A program made the position numbers and the translations under genes. The notes under the pieces were generated by a model. It did no database searches. It was not told the DNA's origin and worked only from the letters and a program-made list of their open reading frames with translations. A stretch of 31,034 nt of DNA from an uncultured Sphingomonadales bacterium (lineage in GTDB: Bacteria > Pseudomonadota > Alphaproteobacteria > Sphingomonadales > Sphingomonadaceae): assembly GCA_937898535.1 (NCBI GenBank), contig CALDKP010000161.1, forward strand, positions 1 through 31,034. Reading direction: 5' to 3'. Below, in pieces: positions 1-6,778 of the stretch. The number at the start of each line of letters is the position of its first letter. The stretch's first letter is position 1.

Positions 1-32
1 GACTGGAGTTCAGACGTGTGCTCTTCCGATCT
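1..32 (+). other. Illumina TruSeq read-2 adapter remnant
   Basis: The first 32 bases read GACTGGAGTTCAGACG followed by TGTGCTCTTCCGATCT, which is the 3' part of the standard TruSeq read-2 adapter. It is not biological sequence. The true contig begins at about base 33, and the gene running leftward off this edge is cut by the adapter, not by a natural end. Confidence 0.97.
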
Positions 33-123
33 GCGCCATGACAGCGCTATTTACGCCATCGACCCACAAGAGACGCCTACCCTTGCCCCAATCGAGCGAT
101 AATGTCATCTGGTCGCTAGCCAT
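33..123 (-). CDS. Partial small CDS cut by the adapter
   Basis: An ATG at 123 opens a frame (MASDQMTLSLDWGKG...) that stays open to the adapter junction, about 30 codons. The start overlaps the stop of the upstream gene by 8 bases, and GGGATG lies at a suitable distance in front of it, as expected for the next gene of the leftward operon. No function can be read from so short a fragment. Confidence 0.5.
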
Positions 124-340
124 GCGAAGTCATCCCTTCGTGTGCAGGGCCGGGGGCTGTTGACGCAGCTTTCCGGCCCGTTTTGTGGTTAGCCACGAAC
201 ACTGAAGTTTCTGACATATTCCGTCGCGAATTACGCGACGTTAGACAAACCAAGTGCTTTGGCTGTCCCGACATTACACTCCACTTGGTTGCATCATAGA
301 TCGCGCGCGCGACCTTCTCCACCAAATCACCCTTGTTCAT
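116..340 (-). CDS. Hypothetical protein, 74 aa
   Basis: Small protein of unknown function near the known end of the leftward operon. The N-terminus (MNKGDLVEKVARAIYDA) resembles an amphipathic helix often seen at the start of small phage proteins; the C-terminal half is polar, rich in Ser, Arg and His, and has no recognisable motif. Its ATG overlaps the last 14 bases of the XRE gene, and AAGGA sits in front of it, so it is probably translated with that gene. No membrane segment is visible. Confidence 0.55.
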   Translation of the reverse strand: MNKGDLVEKVARAIYDATKWSVMSGQPKHLVCLTSRNSRRNMSETSVFVANHKTGRKAASTAPGPAHEGMTSHG

Positions 341-662
341 GGTCGTTGTCCTTCTTCTCGGCTGCGTATTTGCGGAGTTCGCGGCTAACCATGCCAGCGA
401 TCTTCATGGCGAACGGGTCCAGCGGGGGCAGCTTGTCGTCCAGGCCGAGCAGCATCGCGGGGCTGACACTGAGGGCCTCAGACAGGCCCCATACCGCGTT
501 GACTGTCGGGTTTACCGACTTGCCTTGCTCCATTTCCCAAACGTGGGATTTTGTCAGACCCGCAGCATCCGCGACGCTTTGCAGGCTCATGTCGCGCAGC
601 TCGCGCAGAAGCTTTATCCGCGTGCCAAGCTGGCTGCCGTCAAATTTTGGTTTGGCTGTCAT
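327..662 (-). CDS. XRE-family helix-turn-helix repressor-like protein
   Basis: A 111-residue DNA-binding protein. Residues about 8-65 form a typical lambda-repressor-like five-helix domain: SQLGTRIKLLRELRDMSLQ, then the turn-recognition segment VADAAGLTKSHVWEMEQGK, then PTVNAVWGLSEALSVSP. The C-terminus is charged and short, with no LexA-type peptidase domain, so SOS cleavage is unlikely. An upstream in-frame extension exists, but the start at 662 has GGGGGAGGA at good spacing. It overlaps the previous gene by 23 bases. It lies about 8 kb downstream of the divergent control region, not beside it as a classical CI gene would, so its operator is unknown. It could be a repressor of lysogeny or only a late switch of the left operon. 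Confidence 0.85.
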   Translation of the reverse strand: MTAKPKFDGSQLGTRIKLLRELRDMSLQSVADAAGLTKSHVWEMEQGKSVNPTVNAVWGLSEALSVSPAMLLGLDDKLPPLDPFAMKIAGMVSRELRKYAAEKKDNDHEQG

Positions 663-891
663 GATCGCCTTCCTCCCCCTCACACGGCACCAACCCAGCC
701 AAATCCGACCGGCACGAGGTGCACCCGCACTCATCCCCCATGCTGGCCTGCACGGTCGGCGATGGCGCGAATATGGCCATGATCCTGTCATCCTGCGCGC
801 GGTGATAGGCGCACATAAGTCCGTGATCGGCTGGCAGCGATTTGCAGCAGTCCGACATGGCGCAGACGTTGGTGCGGGTTGGGCGGGTCAT
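640..891 (-). CDS. Cysteine-rich small protein, 83 aa
   Basis: Unrecognised small protein with two cysteine groups: VCAMSDCC and MCAYH in the first third, CGCTSC and VPC near the end. The spacing suggests one or two metal-binding knuckles, but no named zinc-finger family fits clearly. The ATG overlaps the stop of the 53-residue gene upstream as ATGA, with GGAGGGCGAG as ribosome-binding site, so it belongs to the leftward operon. The stop lies inside the next gene, past that gene's start. A role in nucleic-acid binding is only a guess. Confidence 0.65.
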   Translation of the reverse strand: MTRPTRTNVCAMSDCCKSLPADHGLMCAYHRAQDDRIMAIFAPSPTVQASMGDECGCTSCRSDLAGLVPCEGEEGDHDSQTKI

Positions 892-1049
892 GGTCTCGCC
901 CTCCGTTCAGCCAACGGCACCAACCAAGACCGATGCCCGCGCAGTTTTTCGGCTACCGGCTGAGGCGGGTTCATCATCAGGGCCAGCGTCTTTTCGCGGA
1001 TCGCTTGCGCAAGGGCTGGATCGCGTTGGGAGGCTAGGGCGCGGGTCAT
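888..1049 (-). CDS. Small hypothetical protein, 53 aa
   Basis: Short gene filling the gap between the DHH phosphoesterase and the cysteine-rich gene. It starts MTRALASQRDPALAQAIREK and ends in an Arg-rich tail. Both ends are four-base ATGA overlaps (1046-1049 with the upstream stop, 888-891 with the downstream start), a pattern that strongly favours a real, translationally coupled gene. The sequence predicts one long helix with a basic C-terminus. No family recognised. Confidence 0.65.
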   Translation of the reverse strand: MTRALASQRDPALAQAIREKTLALMMNPPQPVAEKLRGHRSWLVPLAERRARP

Positions 1050-1945
1050 GATGGCAGACTTTCAGAGAAACCCGCTGCATTGCGATGTCCGCCGCCCCCA
1101 AAGATCGCGGCTACTTCCGATACATCCTGGCGTTCGTCGCAGCTTCGCAGGCTCCACATGCGCTTACCATTCGCCTCATACCACATAGCGGAGAAAGGCG
1201 CGTCGGGGTGCCTGTCCAGAAGCGCGTGACCGACCTCGCTGGCGAACATAGGAGGGCAGTTGACCACGATCGGGCTATGCTCAGCCAGTCCTCTGCGCTT
1301 TGCGAACGACGCTATCTCATCAACCTTGGCATCAAAGAACCGCTGCATCGCGCGCGCTTCTGCCATGATTTCTGTATTCCCCATTTCAAGCCGATAATTA
1401 ATGCTATCGAAATGCTCGAAACTGAACGGCTCTGATCGTAGCCATAGGCCGAAAGGCTTTGTTTCGGGCATAGTGAAACGCCAAAGGTCGCGATCTTGGA
1501 TGAGCCGCAGCAACATCGGGGCAGGTTCTTCGTGGCAGAACTCCCACGCCAGAACGGCACCAGATTTTTCCATGTCAAAGAGTGCAGCAATCGGCTGACC
1601 AATAAATTCATCATTGCGGTAGACATGGGAAAGCGGGTCGTCGTCGGCCCAAAAATCACCGGCCACATCATCAATCGACCAGTCGGCAAGATCGGCCTTT
1701 GCGGTTTTATGATGATCCAAGACGATAACAGAAGCGGCATCCTTGGCCATTGCCGCCAACACGTCACGCTTGTAGCTGAAATCCACTATCAAGACGTGCT
1801 TGCCTGTCACGTCTGGTGGATTTTGACCATAGTTTGCAGGCGCGTATTCCGGCGCGTCACGCCACTTTACCCAGCACGCCCACGCAGCGCCGAAGCCGTC
1901 TGCGCAATGATCGTGATATATTATGATATCCGGCTGGTAGGCCAT
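1046..1945 (-). CDS. DHH-family phosphoesterase
   Basis: A 299-residue protein of the DHH superfamily (RecJ / oligoribonuclease NrnA / PDE type), metal-dependent phosphodiesterases that cleave short nucleic acids or cyclic dinucleotides. Visible motifs: YHDHCADGFGAAW (about 10-22, motif I with the metal-binding Asp), VLIVDFSY (51-58, motif II Asp), LDHHKTA (76-82, the DHH signature) and GGGGHRNAAGF (about 283-293, the DHHA1 substrate-binding loop). All catalytic blocks are present, so it should be active. It sits in the early leftward operon, where it could recycle nucleotides, trim DNA or RNA ends, or remove a host nucleotide signal; the substrate cannot be read from sequence. The ribosome site (GGAAA) is weak, and the gene is separated from its upstream neighbour by about 115 bases with a hairpin. 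Confidence 0.9.
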   Translation of the reverse strand: MAYQPDIIIYHDHCADGFGAAWACWVKWRDAPEYAPANYGQNPPDVTGKHVLIVDFSYKRDVLAAMAKDAASVIVLDHHKTAKADLADWSIDDVAGDFWADDDPLSHVYRNDEFIGQPIAALFDMEKSGAVLAWEFCHEEPAPMLLRLIQDRDLWRFTMPETKPFGLWLRSEPFSFEHFDSINYRLEMGNTEIMAEARAMQRFFDAKVDEIASFAKRRGLAEHSPIVVNCPPMFASEVGHALLDRHPDAPFSAMWYEANGKRMWSLRSCDERQDVSEVAAIFGGGGHRNAAGFSESLPS

Positions 1946-2002
1946 CTGAATTTCCGGCCCCGTTTGTTAGACTGGCAGGCCGTCCCTTGGAGAAAATGTT
2001 GC

Positions 2003-2033
2003 CTCCCCGCTTGTCGCGGCCCGCGTCGGGGAG
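2003..2033. repeat. Inverted repeat between MGCDIH gene and DHH gene
   Basis: CTCCCCG (2003-2009) and CGGGGAG (2027-2033) are perfect complements, and the interior holds CGCGG / CCGCG around one base. The transcript would form a strong GC hairpin in the only sizeable gap of this part of the operon. No U-run follows on the minus strand, so it is not a standard terminator; it may pause transcription or protect an mRNA end. Confidence 0.45.
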
Positions 2034-2060
2034 GATTGCTTGCGGGGAGCGGTTAGGCGA

Positions 2061-2594
2061 TCAGTTGTCGAACCAGATGACGAGGCGGGCCATCTTTCCG
2101 TGCCTCACTAGTTCTTCGACTGCCGCCAAAACTGCGAAATACTCAGCGTCTATGCCCCATGCCGGATCGCGTGGGGCCTCTAACACGGCGCGAAATTCCT
2201 GCGGCGTCAACCATGTGTGCGAATGATTATCAGGGTCAGAAACCCAATATTCCGGCCTGCCCTCGTCAAGGGCTATCCAGTGGCTTCCATACTTGATCCA
2301 CTCTTCCGCTCGGCTGCGATTAACCTCTCGCTCGCCGCTTTCTTCTTCCCCATCGGGGATGACGCGAAACCGGTCATCGTCGGCTGCTGACCAGCCTAAA
2401 TCTACTGGACTACCCTTCGGCGGGATCAAGCATTTGCTTGGCTGGTCAGAATATTCCCGCACGCCTGCAATCTTGGCGAACAGGTCATAGTCACGACCTG
2501 GATTGATGCGCCCGCCTAAACTTTGCCAATATAGCTTTTTGTCGTCAGGCTGGGGGTGCGCATGTTCGATGTAGAGATGGATGTCGCAGCCCAT
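2061..2594 (-). CDS. MGCDIH-family phage protein of unknown function
   Basis: A 177-residue protein that begins MGCDIHLYIEHA, the hallmark of a family widespread in phages and some bacteria with no proven function. Further conserved-looking blocks are NPGRDYDLFAKIAGVR (about 31-46), HSHTWLTPQEF and a hydrophobic C-terminal strand (MARLVIWFDN). The family start makes the ATG at 2594 more likely than the GTG one codon upstream; this ATG shares one base with the stop of the preceding gene (TGATG), and GGAGGG precedes it. Strictly conserved Cys, Asp and His in the N-terminal block could bind metal, but that is inference. Confidence 0.85.
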   Translation of the reverse strand: MGCDIHLYIEHAHPQPDDKKLYWQSLGGRINPGRDYDLFAKIAGVREYSDQPSKCLIPPKGSPVDLGWSAADDDRFRVIPDGEEESGEREVNRSRAEEWIKYGSHWIALDEGRPEYWVSDPDNHSHTWLTPQEFRAVLEAPRDPAWGIDAEYFAVLAAVEELVRHGKMARLVIWFDN

Positions 2595-3055
2595 CACCCA
2601 GCCCTCCGCTTATTCGCCCGATAATCCCGGTCGGCCTGCTTGCGGCCGCGCCACTTTTGGGCGTCGGGGCGGAGGGCGGCGAGTTCGGCGGCAAGGTCAG
2701 TGATCTTGGCATGGGTGGCGACGGCATTATCTTCTTCATCGACCACGCCAGCATCGACAAGGATGCTGTACATGGTCGCATCGACATCGCCTTCCCATTC
2801 CTCGCTGCCGTTCTGGATCGACCAATCAGTCACCCCTAGGACATCGGCCAGAGATTTCAGAACGTAGGTAGCGCCTTCGTCCTTTTGCGCCTCGCAATCA
2901 GCAGCGGCGCTCAACAGGCGCGCGTTCTCACGCTGCAATCGCCCGATCGTCGCCTCACGATCCAATATGACCCTTCCGCGCGTATCGAACATGTGGGTCC
3001 AATGCTTCACCACCGCCTCATGCGCCCGCACCGTCATCAGTCCTAAAAACGACAT
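2594..3055 (-). CDS. Hypothetical coiled-coil protein, 153 aa
   Basis: Protein of unknown function. Residues about 28-60 (DREATIGRLQRENARLLSAA) predict a coiled coil; the middle is acidic (GSEEWEGDVDATMYSILVDAGVVDEEDN), and the C-terminus is basic (KWRGRKQADRDYRANKRRAG), suited to nucleic-acid contact. The start is supported by a near-perfect GGAGGAATAGCC in front of the ATG. It is followed without gap by the MGCDIH gene. I recognise similar small proteins in early operons of proteobacterial phages but not their role. Confidence 0.75.
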   Translation of the reverse strand: MSFLGLMTVRAHEAVVKHWTHMFDTRGRVILDREATIGRLQRENARLLSAAADCEAQKDEGATYVLKSLADVLGVTDWSIQNGSEEWEGDVDATMYSILVDAGVVDEEDNAVATHAKITDLAAELAALRPDAQKWRGRKQADRDYRANKRRAG

Positions 3056-3067
3056 GGCTATTCCTCC

Positions 3068-3274
3068 TTATGCTGCTGTGCGGCGGGCAAGTCGGTATCC
3101 GCGCTGTTGATGCCCTTCGATCTCAAAGCCGCGATCACGAAGCCGGTTGATGTAGGTGAACATGATTGCGTGCAGCACGCCGACATCATCGGCCAGAACA
3201 CGTCCGTTAACCCAATCGCCATGATCAAGGCGGGCAAGAATGGCCCTTTGGCGGCGGCCTAGTCGCTGGTGCAT
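3068..3274 (-). CDS. Small winged-helix DNA-binding protein, 68 aa
   Basis: The whole protein is a winged helix-turn-helix. RQRAILARLDHGDWVNGRVL is helix 1 and 2, HAIMFTYINRLRDRGFEIE is the recognition helix with the following strand, and HQQRGYRLAR is the wing ending in the RGYRL hairpin typical of such folds. The ATG shares one base with the stop of the upstream gene (TAATG). It probably regulates early transcription or assists the neighbouring recombination genes; no operator can be assigned. Confidence 0.75.
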   Translation of the reverse strand: MHQRLGRRQRAILARLDHGDWVNGRVLADDVGVLHAIMFTYINRLRDRGFEIEGHQQRGYRLARRTAA

Positions 3275-3963
3275 TAGAATCCGCCCTCGCTATCTTCCGC
3301 GCCGGTAAACCCCTCGTCCGTTTCGCTTTCCGGCTTGCCTTCCAACGGGGTCAGCATGTCGCGGCGAATTTCGTAGGCTTCCATGACCTTGGCGTGCAGG
3401 TCAGGCCGCGTTGCCTCCAGCTTGGCGACCGACTTTGCGCCAGCCTCGATATGGGCTGCCAGCGCTTCGGGCGTGTCGATCTGGCCAAGGCGGGCGATGT
3501 GTTCGTTTGCCCAATTGGCGGCGGCGTTGGGATCGGGCTTGCGTTGCGCTTCCCTGACCAGCGGGTGAAAGGTGAAGTCCCTTTTCTTGCCCTGCGATAC
3601 GGTCAGCTTGATCGTCTTGGGGCCGTCGATATGCGACATATGGCTGATACGGATACCGCCGACCTTGCCATCCGCGCCGAACGTCACTTCGGGGTCACGA
3701 TACACGCGGATCGACTTGCCGGGGAATTCCTGTTCAAAGTTGTCTGGCGTGATAGCCCATGCCAAGACCATCGCCCTGCCCATGGTTTTGCAGGGCTTGA
3801 ATGGCTTTCCGTTGTCGCCTTCATAATTGAGAACGAGTTTTGTTTCGCGGCCATCCTTGACGGCGCGGACGCTCGTTATGGTGATAACGCGCGGGCCTGC
3901 AATCAGGTCGTCGGCGTTAAGCTGGTCCGAACGAGGTGCCAGGGCTTCGGTTAGCAGGCTCAT
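3274..3963 (-). CDS. Conserved phage protein beside the exonuclease, 229 aa
   Basis: Conserved phage protein of unknown function, translationally coupled (ATGA) to the nuclease gene upstream. The N-terminal 130 residues carry the family-like blocks RSDQLNADDLIAGPRVITI, GKPFKPCKTMGRAMV, SIRVYRDPEVTFG and GGIRISHMSHI, mostly beta strands as in an OB-like or annealing fold. The C-terminal part is helical and ends in an acidic tail (ESETDEGFTGAEDSEGGF), which resembles the acidic tails of single-strand-binding proteins. The position next to a lambda-exonuclease-type enzyme suggests a recombination partner, such as a strand-annealing or single-strand-binding protein. No RecT/Bet/Erf motif is visible, so this is inference. 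Confidence 0.8.
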   Translation of the reverse strand: MSLLTEALAPRSDQLNADDLIAGPRVITITSVRAVKDGRETKLVLNYEGDNGKPFKPCKTMGRAMVLAWAITPDNFEQEFPGKSIRVYRDPEVTFGADGKVGGIRISHMSHIDGPKTIKLTVSQGKKRDFTFHPLVREAQRKPDPNAAANWANEHIARLGQIDTPEALAAHIEAGAKSVAKLEATRPDLHAKVMEAYEIRRDMLTPLEGKPESETDEGFTGAEDSEGGF

Positions 3964-4787
3964 AGTTGCATCAACCTTTCAGTAGGGATCAACCTCGCGT
4001 CGGAGGCGATCAGATTGTCGTAAACTGCGCGGGCGTCGGCCAATCGCGCCTCGAAATCAGCGGCGGCGGCAAGGATCGCGTCCTGAATTTCAGGGATCGG
4101 GAATACGCGGACCACCGGCATCACCATCCCGCCTGAGTAGCTGATGAAGTCGCACCACTTGCGCTCCGAAACGAGCAGGCCCGTCTGGATTTGCATCACG
4201 TAATCGTCAGGGATTTCACCCTTCGATACGTTCTCGACCAGCGTTTTCATCTGCCACTTCTGGACGCGGCTCTTGCACTCGATCAGCCCGTCATCACCGA
4301 CTAAGCCATCGGGGCTATAGCCGATCGTGAAGCCCCATTTGTCGTTAGTGATGAAGCCGCACTCAGTGACCGGCGCGTATGTCTCGCGATATTTTCCGCG
4401 CGCATGTTCTTCATCGAAGTTGCCGCGCTCCATGTCATACGATTGGAAATGCGGCTCGACGTAGTTGGTAACGCGCTGGGCAAGCAGTTCGTACAGGTGG
4501 ATTTTCACCTTATCGTTATTCGCTATCTTGAGCGTCGGCGTGATGATCAATTTCATTTCCGAAGCCGTCAGCAGCCCGCACCGCGCCTGCAACCAAGCCT
4601 CGCTGCCCTGCTCGAACTGGTCGTGGATGACCATGCCGCGCTTGCCAGCATATTCCTTCTTAGGAGCCGCAGCCTTAGCCGGTTGATGATCCGGCTTAGG
4701 CGCGTCGATCCGCTCCCGATCGAACGCATCGAAAATATCGTCCTGCTTTGGCTCGACGTAATCGAGCGCGAAGGGGTTGTCGGTCAT
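3960..4787 (-). CDS. YqaJ / lambda-exonuclease family nuclease
   Basis: A 275-residue recombination nuclease of the PD-(D/E)xK fold, expected to degrade one strand of double-stranded ends to produce 3' tails for annealing. A disordered N-terminus of about 50 residues precedes the core. Motifs: GSEAWLQARCGLLTASE (61-77, DNA-contact helix), MERGN (119-123, active-site Glu), GYSPDGL (156-162, with the metal-binding Asp160), IECKS (169-173, the ExK pair Glu170-Lys172) and QIQTGLLV (199-206, Gln helix). All catalytic residues are present. It lies between a large coiled-coil protein and a conserved 229-residue partner, forming a Red-like module. Start at 4787 is four bases after the previous stop. 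Confidence 0.92.
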   Translation of the reverse strand: MTDNPFALDYVEPKQDDIFDAFDRERIDAPKPDHQPAKAAAPKKEYAGKRGMVIHDQFEQGSEAWLQARCGLLTASEMKLIITPTLKIANNDKVKIHLYELLAQRVTNYVEPHFQSYDMERGNFDEEHARGKYRETYAPVTECGFITNDKWGFTIGYSPDGLVGDDGLIECKSRVQKWQMKTLVENVSKGEIPDDYVMQIQTGLLVSERKWCDFISYSGGMVMPVVRVFPIPEIQDAILAAAADFEARLADARAVYDNLIASDARLIPTERLMQL

Positions 4788-4790
4788 GGC

Positions 4791-6065
4791 TCAGAACCTC
4801 AGCGTCACATGGGGGACATCGCCAGCGCGGATCAGAAGCACGATCTTTTTCGCTGTTTCCTCATCCACCCCTGCCGTCATGATCGCTTCCTTAGCGGCGC
4901 GCATGACGGCGGTGCGGTGCTTCTGGTTGGCGTCGCGCTTGGCCTGCTCCTCTAGCGCTATCCGCTCCTGCTCTTCCCGCTCCTGTTGGGCGGCGCGTTC
5001 CTGCGCGCGTTCCATGGCAGATTGGACATTAGCCAGCGTGGCGTCGCGAATGGCGCGGACCTCATCCTGCATGTCGCCAAGGTCATCATTGATGACGATC
5101 TTGTCGGTCAGTTCGCGCAGGAGGATGCCATAGGGATAGGCCTTGCCGCCAATCATCCCCAAGCCGACTTCCTGAATATGTGCGATGATCTGGCGCGCGT
5201 AGGACCGCTTGCGCTCAATCTCAGCGGCCTTTTCATCAGCTTCGCGCTGGACGGCGGCGGCGGCATCAGCCTTCGCGCGCTCAATCCGCGCGGCCTCCGC
5301 CAACTCGGCCTCAATCCGGCGCTTCTCCGCGTCCGCCTTGGCCTGTTCGGCGGCAATGCGCTCAGCTTCGATCCGCGCCGCTTCTGCGCGCTCCGCCTCT
5401 GCCTGCTCTGCCGCGATACGATCAGCCTCAGCACGAGCGGCGGCTTCCTGGCGCAACTTCTCCAGTTCCGCGCGCTCGGCCTCCTCTCGCGTCAACCGAT
5501 CCAGCGCCGCCTTAAGCTGGCTGACCGCGTGATCCTTCGCCTTCTGCGCGGCGTCCAGCTTGTCGCCAAACAGCGTCGGGTCCAGCACGGTTTCATAGAC
5601 GGACATGCCGCGCGTCCGCACATCGGCGGCGCTATCGTCAAGGCTGACCATCGCATCGCGCGCCAACTGATTGATAATCGCATCGGCGCGCTCGTTGCGG
5701 TCCTTCTCTGCCTGCTCCCATTCAGTCAGCGGCTTGCGGGCTTCCACGGCCAGCGCGTCAAGCTGCTCCTTGATGCCGTTCCACGCGCCGTTGACCTGCG
5801 CCGTCATGTTGCGCCATTCAGCGGTCAGGCGCAGACGGTCCTTGTCGATCGAGGCTTTCTCGCTGCGCACCTTGGCGGCGACCGACGCAATGGCATCGCG
5901 GCCCTTCTTGGTGGTTAGATCCACCGGCACCGCGTCAACATCTGCTTTCAGCTTGGCGTAGAAGGCGTCAAACTTCGCCTGATCGAACAGCACAACGGCT
6001 GCGGCGGCATTGGCGACGGGGACAATATCCGTCGCGGGCTGGTCGATTATTGCAACACTTGCCAT
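4791..6065 (-). CDS. Long coiled-coil protein of the recombination module
   Basis: A 424-residue protein with a dominant central coiled coil of about 150 residues (repeats of AEADRIAAEQAEAER type, TolA-like composition). The N-terminal region (FDAFYAKLKADVDAVPVDL) and the helical part after it resemble DUF1351-like phage proteins. The C-terminus (KHRTAVMRAAKEAIM, then DEETAKKIVLLIRAGDVPHV) matches a tail I recall in proteins next to phage exonucleases and RecT. This suggests a scaffold or partner for recombination; no enzymatic motif is seen. An in-frame extension to 6131 exists, but the ATG at 6065 has GAAGGAG at good spacing. The Ala/Glu/Arg richness makes other frames open as well. Confidence 0.85.
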   Translation of the reverse strand: MASVAIIDQPATDIVPVANAAAAVVLFDQAKFDAFYAKLKADVDAVPVDLTTKKGRDAIASVAAKVRSEKASIDKDRLRLTAEWRNMTAQVNGAWNGIKEQLDALAVEARKPLTEWEQAEKDRNERADAIINQLARDAMVSLDDSAADVRTRGMSVYETVLDPTLFGDKLDAAQKAKDHAVSQLKAALDRLTREEAERAELEKLRQEAAARAEADRIAAEQAEAERAEAARIEAERIAAEQAKADAEKRRIEAELAEAARIERAKADAAAAVQREADEKAAEIERKRSYARQIIAHIQEVGLGMIGGKAYPYGILLRELTDKIVINDDLGDMQDEVRAIRDATLANVQSAMERAQERAAQQEREEQERIALEEQAKRDANQKHRTAVMRAAKEAIMTAGVDEETAKKIVLLIRAGDVPHVTLRF

Positions 6066-6078
6066 CGTCAAAACTCCT

Positions 6079-6219
6079 TCAAACATTAGGAACGGCCAGC
6101 ATCCAGCCGAAGAAAAGGACGATGCACCCAACGAAGATCACGGCCTTCTGAAACGGCGTGTCGGGGATGCAGATGCCCGGTTCTTCGCGGGCGCGGGGTG
6201 GGAGGGTGATGCGGGTCAT
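6079..6219 (-). CDS. Single-span membrane peptide, 46 aa
   Basis: Very small gene coupled by ATGA (6216-6219) to the upstream gene and ending just before the ribosome site of the coiled-coil gene. Residues 1-24 are polar (MTRITLPPRAREEPG...); residues about 25-44 (KAVIFVGCIVLFFGWMLAV) form one transmembrane helix. No signal-peptide cleavage site is evident. The orientation is probably N-in given the Arg residues. The function is unknown: it could anchor something to the membrane or act on host membrane processes, but nothing shows which. Confidence 0.7.
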   Translation of the reverse strand: MTRITLPPRAREEPGICIPDTPFQKAVIFVGCIVLFFGWMLAVPNV

Positions 6220-6443
6220 AGCTGCTCACCATTCATGGCAGCGGTCCATTCAGCGCCGGTGGGTTCCGACCGTGGATCGCGGAAATATGGCTTGTGTGCG
6301 CGGCAAAGCTGGCCCGGCTTCAAAATCTTGGGATGCGCTTTGGGCAGCTTCTCGCGACAAACTGGACATGGCACTCCGAACACTTGGCGTTCGCGGGCGC
6401 GCATGACTTTCAGGTCGCGGAAGGCGTCGATCATATCACTCAC
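6216..6443 (-). CDS. Small zinc-knuckle-like protein, 72-75 aa
   Basis: Small protein with CPVC (in VFGVPCPVCREKLPK) and a second pair CRAH (in GQLCRAHKPYF) about 20 residues later, a C-x2-C / C-x2-H arrangement that fits a single zinc-binding knuckle. The frame is open further upstream. A GTG at 6443 gives a four-base GTGA overlap with the preceding stop, and an ATG at 6434 is the alternative start; neither has a strong ribosome site. It probably binds nucleic acid or protein; no family recognised. Confidence 0.65.
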   Translation of the reverse strand: MSDMIDAFRDLKVMRARERQVFGVPCPVCREKLPKAHPKILKPGQLCRAHKPYFRDPRSEPTGAEWTAAMNGEQL

Positions 6444-6778
6444 GCCACCCACCCCAGCTTGGCCGCAATCCGGCTTGCATCGACCAGCGCGTCCAGCATC
6501 TGGTCCACAGTGATGCACAGAGCCGCAGCCTTGGCATGTGGACCGCCCAGCGCTTCGGCTTCGAGAAACGCCTGATTGTGCAGGATATCCAGCGCCTCGA
6601 CCCGCTTGTCGTCGCGGTCGAACGCGGTGTATTCGTCGGTCGTCATCGCATAGACATTGCTGATGCGCTTACGCAGCGGCGGGCTGGCGATGCAGCTTGC
6701 GAAGATCATTCGGGCCTGAGTGCGTTCGTGCCATGGTGCCGTGTCTGCGCTGGCGAAATTGTGGTGCGCGGCGGTCAT
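6440..6778 (-). CDS. Hypothetical protein, 112 aa
   Basis: Unrecognised, mainly helical protein. The N-terminus (MTAAHHNFASADTAPWHERT) is polar, the C-terminal half is amphipathic (ALDILHNQAFLEAEALGG, then DQMLDALVDASRIAAKLGWVA). The ATG overlaps the upstream stop as ATGA and its own stop overlaps the next gene, so it is firmly embedded in the leftward operon. No membrane span or metal-binding motif is visible. Confidence 0.7.
   Translation of the reverse strand: MTAAHHNFASADTAPWHERTQARMIFASCIASPPLRKRISNVYAMTTDEYTAFDRDDKRVEALDILHNQAFLEAEALGGPHAKAAALCITVDQMLDALVDASRIAAKLGWVA

Noticed and set aside
2003..2033. Rho-independent terminator before the DHH gene
   Set aside because: Strong hairpin but no U-run on the transcribed strand; kept only as an inverted repeat.
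4986..5918. 310-codon plus-strand frame opposite the coiled-coil gene
   Set aside because: Mirror of the Ala/Glu/Arg-rich coiled coil, with Leu/Arg-rich composition, no ribosome site and the wrong strand for the operon.
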